DNA of 64,000 nt from Hyaloperonospora brassicae (Eukaryota > Oomycota > Peronosporomycetes > Peronosporales > Peronosporaceae). The stretch is from the NCBI GenBank assembly GCA_947650285.1, contig CANTFL010001342.1, forward strand, positions 1 through 64,000. The letters are read 5' to 3'. Shown piece after piece: positions 35,118-46,811 of the stretch. Each line of letters starts with the position of its first letter. Positions within the stretch are counted from its first letter, which is position 1. The notes under the pieces were generated by a model. It did no database searches. It was not told where the DNA came from and saw only the letters and a program-made list of their open reading frames with translations. Both the position numbers and the translations under genes were made by a program.

Positions 35118-36720
35118 TCCACATTGGCATGGGTTCGACGGCCTTCGTGCCCAGCTCACCGAATAGTTACCTCAGTCCCAGTAGCTCGCGTCCTGCATGC
35201 GATGCCGCAATGAACTCAGCTTCCATGGTGCTTAAAGAGACACCATTCTGATTCTTTCACACCCATGAAACCACTGCTCCATCGATCGTCAACACACATC
35301 CTGAGACCAACTTTCGGTCCGATTTGTTGGCTGCAAAATCCGCGTCGCTCCAGCACTCGGTCTTGATCGGGTCCATTTGTTTGATTGAGATGTTAACGAA
35401 CAACTTCAATGTCTTCGTTCCCTTCAAATATCTTACAATGCGCTTGGCCATCTTCCAGTCCTTCACACTTGGTTTGTGTGTCTGCCGTGTCGCGCGATGT
35501 ACCGCAAAGCTGATGTCCGGTCGTGTGCAACGTGCAATCCAAAGAAGACTCCCGACGAGTGACTGGAATGCCTTGACACTCGCATGTCCGACTTCAACTG
35601 CCGTAGCCAATATATATTTTTAGATTCAGGGTCCACTTCATTGCAGTCGTCGTTGATAGGGACTCGCACACTATTCGCCGACTCCAGGCCATGGTCCTTC
35701 AGCAGCACGTCTATCATCACCTCTTGATCAAGCATGTACCCGCACTTGTCATCCAGTATAATCCACAAACCCAGGAATTTGTTGACGACTCCGAGGACCT
35801 TGATCTTGAGGGACACCATGCTCTTAAAAACTTGTTCCACGGGTTTGCTTGAAGTTCCTGTGACCAAAAGGTCGTCGAAGTAAACTTCAACAATCGTGAT
35901 GGCCTCGTCGATCTTCTTGACGTATAGGCACATGTCCGTTGTGCATTGGCTAAAGCCGAGCTCAACCAACTTCGAGTGCAACAATTGACTCCACAGTCGT
36001 CCAGATTGCTTTAAACCGTATAAAGATTTCTTTAAAATCGAGGCAAGGTGTTTCGGATGCTTGACTCCGTGTTCACCCAAAATGTCTTTGCTCACTTGCA
36101 TCCCGCTTGGCACTTTCATGTAAAATGTCGAGGTCCTTTTCTTTTTCTGCCTTGACATAGGCGTTGGTAACGTCATCGTGGCGCGCTGGTACGTTCCATC
36201 GACGTGACAGCACCAAAATGACCTTGACGGTGCCAAGCTCCATGACAGCAGCGAAAGTCAGTGTGTAGTCGATTCCATAAAAGTTTCTCGTTTCCAAAAA
36301 CCACCAGCCTATCCTTGTACCGCTCCACTTTTCCATCGGCGTCGGTTTTCGTCTTGAACACCCACTTGTTGTGCAGGACGTGCGACTTTTCGGGTGGTAC
36401 AACCACTGTCCATACTCCATTTGATTCCAATGCAGTCAGTTCTTCGGTCATCGCCACGTGCCACTTGTCCTTTGACGGACTCCGCACAGCCTCACCATAG
36501 TTCCTTGGGTCTAGCTCGCTCACGATGTTGACAGTGTCTTGAACTTTTGTGCCCTTGCTTTCATCATCATCATTCGGATCACCCATGTTCTTGCTGATGG
36601 ACCTTGTCACATGTCGGTCACGTGTCCATCTGGTAGAACGAGTCTTTGCTAAGAGTTTTTCGTGATCATCTTGAGACTCCTCATGACCTTCAGCATTATC
36701 TGGATCTTCTATTGAGCTGC
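35116..36720 (-). pseudogene. Copia reverse transcriptase and RNase H, opposite strand
   Basis: In minus orientation a linker (TRSTRWTRDRHVTRS) leads to LDPRNYGEA, then NKWVFKTKTDADGKVERYKD, FYGIDYTLTFAAVMELGTVK, LYGLKQSGRLWSQLLHSKLV and the YFDD active site near 35,860-35,890. RNase H follows: FQSLVGSLLWIARCTRPDIS, YLKGTKTLKL, CWSDADFAANKSDRKLVSG. After a TGA it continues below 35,257 as KNQNGVSLSTMEAEFIAASH and ends at EPMPMWM at 35,116, just before the DNQAA motif expected next. Two or three frameshifts interrupt it. Confidence 0.9.
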
Positions 36721-39700
36721 CGTTTTGTACGGTGTTCAGAGTCTCAATTACTGGAGAAATTCATGCTTGTTAGGAATGCGACGTCGATCATTAGTTCTTC
36801 TTTGAATCACCACACATGGATCTCGTTCATGGTCTCATTACTAAGCATACTGATGGCGTCGGATCTTGCAATTTCGGGATGGCACCTTCAGCGTTGACAA
36901 GTCTATTGAATTGAGATCACCACGTTGCTATCTAATCGGAGTTAATTTTATCTCTGATCCGTCGTCTTGTGAACGATGCACACAACTGACAGTGCATCAA
37001 ACGCATGAAACGTAATGTACTGTTGCGTGGCTGGAAGTACTTTTTCGATCTTTACTATCCTCGTCTGGCGCACCCTGTGACCATTTTGCACAACACTGAT
37101 TGTTGCAATACACATCTACACAGTAACACACTGGCAATGATATCAAGAGCGTGATTTGCTTTCATATTAGTCTGGTGGGAGGTCAGCAATGCCGCTTGCT
37201 GAATTCCTGTGGACATGCAATTGTGGCTTCAACGAGGATGGCTCGCGAACATTGATTGACATGGGATATTGCATCTCCGGCAAATTTGTAGCCTAAGATT
37301 CCAGCAATTTGAGCCTGAATATACTAGTGCTATAACATCAGCACAATTCGGCGACCCGATGTGGTGAGTTAATAAATAATACGGGTTTAACAGTCTTGAT
37401 ACGCCATATAGATCTATATCTAGTTGACTTAGATATCGATGATGGTACGGCGGGCGACAGTCTCGGCAACTTGTGCCCCTTTTTTCACCGCTGGATGATC
37501 TGGTAAAAAAAATCGTTTTGATTTCGCAATCTAACATGTCGTTTACATGCTACGCAATCTCAATTGTCTGAAGGTTATAGCACGTTTATAAGCATCCCGA
37601 ATTCGTTTTTTGACAAGTATCGGAACGCTGTGATTTTCTCTCTCAATGCCGTAAACTGAATCCGGGAATCAGCAGCTTCTCACATTAACGACACGTTATG
37701 TTGGTGCAGCTATGGGTGAAAGATACTCTATTACGCTAAGCACTAGTTACAACATGGATTGGCTATGTCCGCGAGACGTCATATGTATATCAGAATCAAT
37801 GTTTCCTGCAGCACGTATATTCCTCCTATTTCTAATTGATGATATTTGCTCTCATGTATCCACCGGCTCTTGTTGTATTCTCGAACCTTTACTGTGCAAG
37901 ACAAGAGGTGTCCTACTTCCCTGCTTTTGTCTTGTTCTTTAACACGCTACTCGGAAATACACGTTAAATCATTCGTGCTGTTATCTTCAAAGTCTCCAAG
38001 TACTTCGCTTGTGCTATCGATCATTGCGAGCTGTTGTATCATCTCCGAAGGTGTCTTGGTATGCTGTTCTTTACTGTTCCTTTACTCTTCTGTAAGGGAT
38101 ATTTGCGCAATTCGTCTTGAACGCTCTTGTACGTGACACCAACACCCGACCGGGTACCGGAATCAATTATTTGTGACTATCGTTGTGGTCAACAGAACCA
38201 GCATTTTTTCTATTTCATCGATCTTGGCTTAAAAATGGAATCAGACGATTGCCCAGACTTCTCGAGAAACTGCTGATGTCTGGCGGATACTAATGAATAT
38301 TGGCTAAGCAAAGCAATAGTACTGTATAATCAAGGTAATTCGATCGAGATCTATCAATTACGACATATAGCCCGACGACAAATTTCTTGTCCTCTCCTGT
38401 ATGATCGGCAAAATCAGGAAGCGCTATGCCTTACAACCATTGTTCTTGGTCTTTTGGTTCTCTCTCATTTAATGTGCGAGCGGTGTTACCTCTTCGCTGT
38501 TTGAAGTTGAAGATGCAGCGACGGAGTTCCTGTATGGTCGAAATCTGTGAAATTTTATAGGTTTATCTTTTTGCAAGTGCATATACGTGGTCTACGTAAC
38601 ATTGTTGCGTGAAGCGAAGCGCTTCGTACTATATTATAACTGTGGATAAATATATAGTTGGTAATATTTTGATGTTTGAATACCTTGTTCGTTGTTTGCT
38701 CATGTGCGTTGTGTCCCTGGCAAAAACACACGGACTAACGTTCGCTTATATTTTCCTTGACTTTATCGATTAAGATATGAGGGGAGGATTGGAAACCGGT
38801 GGGGAGCTATACTTACGGTCCCCGGTGGTTACTGCTTAACAATCTGGAACGTGATGCTGATATGGACAGGACCAGGAATGGGCAACGACGTTTCATATCA
38901 ATCAGCCGCTACCGTGATCGTCTAATCTTTGGGTGAACGATAAGGTACGAGTAGTATTTCTTTTCACGTACAAGGATACGAGAAAGAAAGATTGACCTGT
39001 CTTGCTAGTTGACCTTCAGACATCGAGCACTTATTGTCTGCAGAAAGTGTCTATGTAGTATCAAAGCTAGTACAGATATTAACAGCTTTGCGCTTGTAGA
39101 AGGTAATTGATAGCCTTGTCGATGAAGCAGGGTTTCAGACGAAGAGAGATTAACAGTTGTTTATGTATGGTAGAAACCAAAGTAATATCGTTTATTATCT
39201 GTTATATGCAATCAACGTGCGTGTGGCACGATGAGAAACGCTTTACGCGAAAACCCTCTTTTGGCCGTCACGACTCCTGCCGACCCCGTCGAAATATCAC
39301 TCAATCAACGGGTCACACCTTCCTTGAAGTCGTTGATCATCCCCAGTCTATGTTCTACACGGCCAGGCGATTCTTGACAGCTGATGTACAGAAAAGTGAG
39401 CTTTCCTATCCCCGGAGGTTTCCAGGGATTTGCTTATAGCTATAACGTCAGATGAACATGTGCGACAACTAGTCTCAGCGTCGATGAATAAATGAAAGTA
39501 TGCAGCCTGGAGAGCTCGTAGTAGAATATGTCGTAGCAAGTCTTCAGATGAAGACGATATATCTTAGCTATTAGAGATAAACTAACGGGTTCTGCTGTTT
39601 AATGCACACTGTCCGAATATAATACCCAGGCCATATTTTAAGGTACACAAACAGTATAATACTGTGCCCATTAGTATATCATAACTTTTTGGTAAAGGAA

Positions 39701-39834
39701 ATTTTTCGGCCAACCATTTTCCGACTCAGATGGGTGGCAGCAGTTACTTAAAAACTCGTTTACTTTAATGCGTTTTGGATTACTTTATGTAAAGCTCAAT
39801 TTGCGTCAAAGGTCTTCATCCGCCAGTGCATATC
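36721..39834. other. Spacer, no supported gene
   Basis: Frames at 37,712-38,136 and 39,107-39,439 show no motif I can defend. Bases 36,888-37,010 could hold a trace of the missing copia RNase H end (a GTTGACAA at 36,888), but the following residues do not match well. Some minus-strand sequence around 37,700-38,130 looks protein-like in pieces but cannot be assigned. Confidence 0.35.
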
Positions 39835-41117
39835 ATGGCATCAAGGCGCGTTTCCAAGACAAATTTCGGGAAGCGGGAAGTGATCGAGTGGATCGAAGGT
39901 CGGAGATGAGGTTTCTACGCGCGCCGTGAAGCACTTTCAAGCGGAGCGATGGTGGAAGGTGTCAGGTCCCAGATTCGCTACTGGTGGAAGAACCGCACCT
40001 CCATCAGGAACTCCCGGAGCTGCAGCTACGTGTGACAGGTGGAGGTAGACACCCACGGCTTGGCGAGATAGAGGATGTCCTGTTTGACCATATGTTTTTC
40101 CTGAGATCGATCGAGGAAAAGGTGTCGCGTCAGTGAATTTGGGCATCTGCACGCGGGCTCGCTAAAGCTGATCTGTACGAAGATGACTTTTGCGCATCTG
40201 AGAAGTGCTCGCTCGCTTTATGAATCTCAGACGGACGACCAAACTCACCATATTGAGTGACGGCGAGCTCACTGCTCGTGCCGTGCTATTCTCACGTACG
40301 TCTCATCGAAAAACGATCTCGCTCAACCCCAGCGGCACGATCCTGATGGATGAGACAGCGGTGTTCTTCGAAGATCCGCGGCGCGACACTGTGGACTTTA
40401 TCGGTGCTTGTCATGTCGTCTTGCGTTCGACGGGGTTTGCTTCGATGCGGATCACTGTTGCGCTTACTGTCACAGCCACGGGGACAAAACTGTCACCTCT
40501 TCGGATCTGGAAAGGCGCGAAAAAAACGATCCAGAAGAGCGGCGCGATTTACGTTGCGTATCAAAAGCGAGCCTGGATGAACAGCGAGCCTCTTCTAAAG
40601 TGGATCGATCTGATGTTCCCAGCGCTTCTAAGCTCCTACAGCGCTAAAAGGATCATGTAGGACTCGATGCGAGCGTATATAGCGAAGGACGTCAAGATGA
40701 AGTGCATCAGCAGAAATATCCAGATGATGATTATTCCTGGAGTTCTAACGCCGTACCTTCAGGCAGGGGACATCGAAATATTCAAGTTGTTTAAAGATTG
40801 TCTCTTAAGCGTAATTGACGAATGGAAGCGATCTGACCGGGTGCAGTGCACCAAGGTGAGGAAATTCGCGGCCACCGAGCGTGGAGGGGGTGGTGGCTTG
40901 GATCAGCAATTCGTGGAAATCTATCCCCAAAGATGTTGTCCGCAAGCATGTTGCAGCATTTGGGTTCGCTGTTGACTACCGCGACTGGCACATTGCCAAG
41001 CACGACGTGTACAATGGACTCTTTCAGAGTAGATGGGCGAACGCCGACGAATAATCCTCCGATGATGCAGATGGTGCTGATATTGCAGATGAGTTTGACG
41101 GTCTAGTCGTTGAATAG
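39835..41117 (+). pseudogene. pogo-type (CENP-B-like) DDE transposase, interrupted
   Basis: Across frames the N-terminal helix-turn-helix region reads KREVIEWIEG, VKHFQAERWWKVSGP and YWWKNR at 39,870-40,010. The frame 40,205-40,660 holds LRRTTKLTILSDGELT, the first catalytic aspartate in LMDETAVFFEDP, then TVALTVTATGTKLSPLRIWK, as in the DDE_1 superfamily. A TAG at 40,658 sits just before DSMRAYIAKDV (second aspartate), and LQAGDIEIFKLFKD supplies the third. After a frameshift near 40,910 the end reads IPKDVVRKHVAAFGFAVDYR and FQSRWANADE, with an acidic tail. One stop and at least three shifts disable it. Cut-and-paste DNA transposon of the Tc1/mariner-pogo group. Confidence 0.85.
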
Positions 41118-42125
41118 GGACATTTTGTTTGTGTTTGAAGCGCTTAATCTAATGTGCATCGCAACAAATAGGAAATAAAAGGACTTACGTAGCGGCTCCA
41201 GATCCCCCTGTGGGAATCTATCTGTGTGATCGCTGCTGGGGTTGATCTCGGGTTATTTGTGTAACTTTTAGCTGCTGTACCACTCCACTACTGCTGTCGT
41301 TTATTATCCGAGAGAAAAGTGTTTTTTTGAATGCGTGTAAATTGGTAGTGTACCCTGCCTAATACAATACCTTTTTCGTGAATTAGGGTATAATAGGTTA
41401 ACATAATACCGTTTATTAATCGACAGAACTCGTTAGATGCTTCACGGGAATCAAACAGCACAAAGAACTTAACAGTGAAACGACGTGTGAGAATTGGTGC
41501 GTTTTTTGCTGAAGCGTAAAGTGATTTTTATCTACTTTGGTGGCAAAGTTGCTCCGTAACTTCGTCCATGGTAAGGTGAGTCTCTAGTAAACTCGAGCGA
41601 AGGAGCTTCCACATAAAGCAATTCTCTTGATCGAGCCAAAGAGCAAAAATAGTTGCCTCATCTTTCCATCTTTGGCCTCCTTGTCGCATCACCCCAAATA
41701 CAGTAATAACCCCTTGTAGTGAATGACAAAATTTTGGCCCAACGTGGCAACCATGCACTCCTTAGTACTGTACAACTGTATGAAGATCACGTGAATCCCA
41801 GCCCCTCCTACCGAATATCCTCAACTACTTAATAGTTTTATATCCGCTAAATTCTATGAGCAAATAGGCGTTCTACTGTACCCGTTGCATGCATACCCTC
41901 TCAAGTGGCAACCGTCGCTTGGTATCATATACAAACTGCCCCCCCCCCGCACACGCAAAAGACGAGTCTGTCGTCAGAAAGACCCATTCCATCCCACTCC
42001 CCAAATGCCCTCCTCTTCCCGATTCCCGTATATCAGTACACAACCGCCTCACGTCTCCTCGTTGACTGGACAGCAATCGTCCATCCTTCAGGTCGGTCGC
42101 ATCCGCTGAAAGTCTGTCGTCCGCC
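41118..42125. other. Spacer and 5' flank of NOP14
   Basis: Bases 41,118-41,850 are AT-rich with no gene; GGTATAATAGGTTAACATAA near 41,391 may be a decayed terminal repeat of the pogo element. Composition changes sharply to GC-rich at about 41,880, marking the start of the gene island. The last 250 bp should contain the NOP14 promoter, but I could not identify a core element with confidence. Confidence 0.4.
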
Positions 42126-45057
42126 ATGGCGCTGTCGACGGCCACGAAGCAGCAGCAGAAGAACAAGAAGAACAACAGGAAGAAGAGTCGACCGCAACCA
42201 GCGCACGCAGTCGTCCGGTCGAGACCACAGAGCAGTCGCGGCAGCAATCCCTTTGACGCCCGATGCAACGCGACCAAAGCCAAGTACGAAGTCCTCGGCC
42301 GCCGCGTCAAAGGCGCGAGTCGCAATGTCGCCGCAGCCCGCGCCGCGGCCGAACTGAAGCGGCGCCGGACGTTGGGCGTGGAGTTCCGCGCGCGGAAGAA
42401 GAGCAACGTGTTCAAGGACAAGCGGTTGGGCGAGCAAGACCCGACGCTGTCGATGGAGGACAAGATGATGGCGCGGTTCCAGACGGAGCGCAAGCGGCAG
42501 ATGCGCAATGCAGCGGCGTTCGCTTTGCACGACTCGGACAACGACGAGGACGACGACGGGGCGGACGGCCGGTACGGTGGGCTGTTCCTGACGCATCGGG
42601 GCGCGCGGATCACGGACGATGATGCAAAGGACGTGGAGAAGGACGTGGACAATGGCGGCGATCGTAGTGAGACGGAAGAAGACTGGAAGATGGACCGCGA
42701 GATTGTGAACACGCTGCACTTTGGTGGCGGTGGGGGAGCACAGGCGATTGACGAGGGACGGGAAGGAACAGGCGCCGTGAAAAAGACGCACAAGGAGGTG
42801 ATGCAGGAGGTGATGATGAAGGCCAAGTTGTACAAGGCCGAGCGCCAGAAGAACAAGAGCGCGCAAGAAGAGGCGACGGACCAGCTCGACGAAGGCTTTG
42901 CCGACCTCTGTGGGTTGCTCGAGTTCCGTCCCACGCGGGCGAACGGCAAAGAGGTGGTGCCGAAAGAACCGATGGACGCGTTTGACACATTGACGCGCGA
43001 GTTTGCCTTTGAGGCGAAAGTGAAGGCGACCGAACGGCGACTGTCGCCCGAGGAAGCCGCTGCTAAGGAACGCGATCGACTGGCGGCGTTGGAGAAGAAG
43101 CGAGTCGCGCGGATGCACGGAGCGGACGGTGACGACAGCGACGATGGAGACGCAGCAGATGGGCGACGCAAGGGACGGAAGAGCAAGAAGAAGGTCAAGA
43201 ACGACAAGACGTCGGACGCGGTGGGGGAGGCCACCAACGGACGACGATCTGATGGACGGCTACGTCGTAGACGACCGGTTTGCTCACGATAATGACGAAG
43301 AAGAGGGGGAGGGAGAAGAGGAGGAAGAGGGGGAGGGAGACGAGGAAGAGAGCCACGATGTGGACGACGACAGCGACGAGCAGGACTCGGAAGCGGAATC
43401 GGACGTGGGCGATGGAGACAGAGCTGAGGACGAGAAGGACACGGCAGATAACGTCGAGACGGTCGTGGACGAACAGGAAGAAGTCGACGACTGTGACAGT
43501 GCATTGCAAAAGCGGATCGACGATGCCGAGGAAGCAGCGCACGAGCTGCCGTTTGTATTTCCATGTCCCGAGTCGCCCGAGGCGTTAGCTGCGATCTTCA
43601 AGCAGCACGCGCGCCATTCGCCGGCAAAGCGGGCGCTGATCCTCGACCGCATCGTCACGTACTACAGCCCGCGCTTGAGCGTCGAGAACCAGAGCAAGAT
43701 GAAGACGTTCTTTGCCGTATTGGTGCGGCAGTTCCTGCTCTTTGCAGCTCGGTACGCGGCGCACAAGCACGACGTAAGTGTGTGCAGCCACTGGCGCTGC
43801 TCTCTGGCTGTCTGTCTGTCTGTCTGTCTGCAGCTCCCATCCCTCGTGTAACCTGCTCACGTATCTGCTTGTTGTTGTTTTGTTGTTGATCGCGTGGCGA
43901 TACCTGTCGTGCTGCAGCTCGACTCGCTGGCAACGACCATGTACACGTTAGCGCAGCAAATGGGCGACTCGGCCGGCGTCGTCGTCCGCCAAGTGCTCGC
44001 GCAGCTCCACAAGCGCCTGCACAAGCGCACGTCCACGTGTGCCTGGCCGTCGCTGGCCGAGCTGCTGCTGCTCAAAGCGTTGACGCGCATCTTCCCCACG
44101 TCCGACTTGCGCCACAACGTGACGTCGCCCATCGAGACGCTGCTGGGCGAGAGTTTGGCCCGCGGCGCTGTCCCGAGTCCGCACGAGGCCGTCCAGGCGC
44201 TCTTTGCCGCGTCGCTCTCGCTCGACATGACGCGCGCCAAAGAGCGCTTCGTGCCGGAGCTCGTCACGTTCCTCACGCGTCTGCTCCGTGCGATTGTCGT
44301 CGCGCCGGCCAGCGACGACCCCCACGAGCGCCACCCCAGTCACTGGCTCCGTCGCGACGTGCTCGAGCATCCGACCGCGTCGACCGCAACCCGTCTGTCG
44401 TTAGCGACCGCGTCGTCGACCAGCGCCAGCGCCAGTGGTGGCCGCGTCCTGACGTCGCTCCTGAAGCTGCTCGAGCTGTCGTCAGCGCAGTACGCGCACC
44501 TGCCGTCGTTTGACGAGCTCTTTTACCCGCTGTACCTGCTGCTCCACGCGCTCGCGCAGCAACTCGACAGTGTGTGGCCCGCCCGCGGACGTGACACGAG
44601 TCTCTCGTCGACGCTGCACGAAGTTATTGAAGCGCTGCACGCGCGTCTCGCCCACTGTTGGGCGCGCCGGCGGCCGCTGTGCCTCCAGCAGTTTGCCCCG
44701 CGCGTGCTGCCGACGTTTGCCCCGCAGTTTGACGCGAATTACACGGTCCGCAAGGACAAACTCGCGCCCAAAGACGCGGCGCAGCGCCAGCAGCTGCAGC
44801 GCCAAGTCAAACGCGCCCGCAAAGGCGCCGCGCGCGAGTTGCGCCGCGACGCCGACTTTCTCGCGCGCGAAAAGCAGCGCGAAGAGCACACGCGGTGCGC
44901 GGCGAACGCGGCAAAGCAAAAGGAGATTCGGCGCTGGCTCGACGAGCAGCACGCAACGTTCCACCAGCAGGTGCGGAAGGGCGGCGAGATGCTCAAGGGC
45001 GGCGGGTCGGCGCGCGGGCCGGCGCCGCGCGCCCGGGCGTCGAAAGCGAAGCGTTAG
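42126..45057 (+). CDS. NOP14: Nucleolar protein 14 (NOP14 homologue)
   Basis: NOP14 is a component of the small-subunit processome needed for 18S rRNA maturation and 40S assembly in the nucleolus. The N-terminus is lysine- and glutamine-rich and likely nucleolar; SNPFDARCNATKAKYEVLGR (about residues 40-57), LSMEDKMMARFQTERKR (about 112-128) and GLFLTHRGARI are family landmarks. The region DDDLMDGYVVDDRFAHD precedes a long acidic tract, and the C-terminal half is helical with a basic tail ending in KAKR. One intron is clear: donor GTAAGT at 43,774, acceptor CTGCAG ending 43,917 (144 nt, with a TCTG repeat), joining HKHD to LDSLATTMYTLAQQMG. The reading frame shifts once between about 43,200 and 43,245, near a run of five G, so the printed sequence does not give one continuous product. 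Total coding length of about 929 codons fits the family. Confidence 0.9.
43806..43831 (+). repeat. TCTG microsatellite in the NOP14 intron
   Basis: Six CTGT/TCTG units lie in the 144-nt intron upstream of the acceptor. Confidence 0.9.
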
Positions 45058-45362
45058 CGCGGTCGACGCTATTGAGCGCGATAGCGTGCTGTATTCTGGT
45101 CAATACGGCATGTGGTGGTGTAGTATTGGTGAACGGGTCACTTGGTTCGACAGGCCGTCGCGGAAATGGATGTTGATGACGAGAGGTGGTCGACACGATG
45201 CAGAGGGTGGGGAGACACGATCGTCAATTGACGGCATAGAAACTCGATATTTGGAGAAAAGAGCGATAGAAACGCGTGCGGATGTCGGTGACTCATTCCG
45301 TCTGTCTGGGAGTGGGTATTCAGTCATTCTGCTTGGCGCTGACGGTACCTTCGAGTTGAAAT
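45058..45362. other. Convergent intergenic region NOP14 / bS16
   Basis: About 300 bp between two stop codons. No terminator motif typical for eukaryotes or further gene was seen. Confidence 0.5.
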
Positions 45363-45797
45363 CTACTTGGTCTCGCGGTCTTTCTTGGGAAGGTGCTTCT
45401 TCGTGTACTGACGGGTAGGAGGCATGGGCAGGACATTGGCGAGCCCCAGCAGATGCGCGACACGGTCGGACGGCTGCGCACCCACTGACATCCAATAGCG
45501 CACGCGCTGGTTGTTCACGCGCAGCTCCTTGACGCCATCGCTAGCAGCCAGTGGGTTATACGTGCCGAGCTACGACATTGTAGTCAAATGCAGACAAGCG
45601 AATTAACACAAAAGAGTACTTTATCGAAACGACAACACGTCGGTCGGTCCGACCACCACCGACACATGCAGTGATGCAGTGCAACGTACAATCTCAAGGT
45701 GTTTGCCATCACGCGGGGCACGTGCGTCGGCCGCCACGATGCGGTAGAAGGGCAAGTCCTTGCGGCCCCAACGAGCCAAGCGCAGTCTCACCACCAT
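45363..45797 (-). CDS. Ribosomal protein bS16, mitochondrial type
   Basis: This is the bacterial-type small-subunit protein S16, in oomycetes most likely part of the mitochondrial ribosome. The first exon (45,797-45,690) begins [20 protein letters not shown], the diagnostic N-terminus. The second exon (45,569-45,363) begins [20 protein letters not shown] and includes [20 protein letters not shown], matching the family. The intron of 120 nt has donor GTACGT and acceptor TAG and lies in phase 0 between HLEI and LGTYNP. The product is 104 residues, typical. An in-frame ATG at 45,845 would add 16 residues rich in Arg, His and Thr ([16 protein letters not shown]) that could be targeting sequence. 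Tail of Lys and Arg ends DRETK. Confidence 0.93.
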
Positions 45798-46096
45798 TCC
45801 TCTCCTTGTGCGTGTGTGTAACCGAGTGAGTGGGAGGTGGTGCACGCGACGTTCGGTACCGGTATGAAGTCGGTTTTTCTCGTCGTTCGTGCAACATGAT
45901 GATGAGGATGATTAACAAACAACCGGCTGGGGGTACACGTGTACCCTCTGTACTTTTCGTTTATTTTGCGTTCGGAAAATCGAGCACATGGGCCGTTCGT
46001 TTCCCGCCCTCTTCTGTCGTTCGTTGGCTCAAGGGTTCAGGGCCGGTCGCCTGTTTCAACCGACGTCATGTGCAACACCCAGAGGAAGAGATTTGT

Positions 46097-46811
46097 TTAG
46101 TCGGTCGTCCCGACGACGTCGTGCGCCAGCTGCTGGTCATTCTTTTTTTCGCTCGTCGCCCCTTTGTCGTCCACTTCGCGCGCGAGGAACGCCTTGATCT
46201 TCTCGAGTGTTTCGCTCTTGACTTCTTCTGGCACGGCCGCTGGTCGACAAACAACAACCCGCACCACAATCACAACCACACAGCACCGCAACAGCACAGA
46301 CGCAATACAATCCATCCCGCCATCATCATCATCATCCCACAGTAACCACAACCAACAGCAACAACAACAACAACAACACATCAACGAGACCATCAAAACA
46401 ACAGTAACAACAGCAGTCGATCAGCACGCAACGATCTTTCGGTGCCACGTGCGCTCTCCTTTGCACTCTTCACCTCGTGCTCGTGGGACGATCTCTTCAA
46501 TCAAATCCTCGACCGTCACGCACTCGATTCCTCTGTTCCGGATCACGGCTGCAGTCACGCATCCCAACCAATCAATTCCATCCCAATCGATCAGTCCATC
46601 CGTCCATCGCTCTTTCGCTCGATCGCTCGACCTATCCACTCGTCCTCTCAACTCGATCGACACAGTACATTAGCTTCACAGTCAATCGACCTTTGCAAAA
46701 CTGCTTCATGTCCTCGTGCCAGCCGCACTCCACGAGCTGAAGCCGTAGCAGTTCCTTCAGGCGCTCCTTCTCGCCGCTCTGCACCAACCGCTCGCTCAGA
46801 TATGTCTTCAT
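46097..46811 (-). CDS. ENY2: ENY2/Sus1 transcription and mRNA export factor
   Basis: ENY2 is the small helical subunit shared by the SAGA deubiquitinase module and the TREX-2 export complex. Three minus-strand exons splice in frame: 46,811-46,691, 46,548-46,474 and 46,239-46,097 (112 residues). Key segments are SGEKERLKELLRLQLVECGW, then CKAVIRNRGIECVTVEDLIE, then VPEEVKSETLEKIKAFLA; all align with the human protein order. Introns are 142 nt (GTCGAT...CAG) and 234 nt (GTGAAG...CAG), both phase 1; the second contains a CAA repeat. The C-terminal tail after FLAREVDD is longer than in animals. The start at 46,811 is the first Met in the conserved exon; a further upstream exon (donor GTAAGT at 46,960, acceptor TAG ending 46,835) stays in frame and could supply another start. 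Confidence 0.88.

Larger units (their letters stand above)
32401..36900. mobile_element. Ty1/copia element with its two halves in opposite orientation
   Basis: Gag, protease and integrase lie on the plus strand (32,481-35,117) while reverse transcriptase and RNase H of the same kind of polyprotein lie on the minus strand (about 36,720-35,116), meeting end to end near 35,117. Either the second half was inverted in place or two truncated copies were joined. No LTR pair could be recognised. Outer limits are approximate. Confidence 0.85.

Noticed and set aside
39107..39439. Possible copia reverse transcriptase fragment
   Set aside because: A frame shift yields a vague LLY-like segment in the place of YVDD, but neighbouring blocks do not support it.
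41873..43564. 563-codon minus-strand frame opposite the 5' half of NOP14
   Set aside because: It is mainly Arg, Ser, Pro and Leu, as expected when the GC-rich, acidic and basic codons of NOP14 are read backwards. No domain is visible.
44510..45418. 302-codon plus-strand frame in the second NOP14 exon
   Set aside because: It overlaps the conserved NOP14 frame and consists of Arg/Ser/Thr-rich shadow sequence.
45845..45845. Upstream ATG as the bS16 start
   Set aside because: Not excluded, but [11 protein letters not shown] at 45,797 is the family-typical start; the extension is mentioned in the gene entry only.
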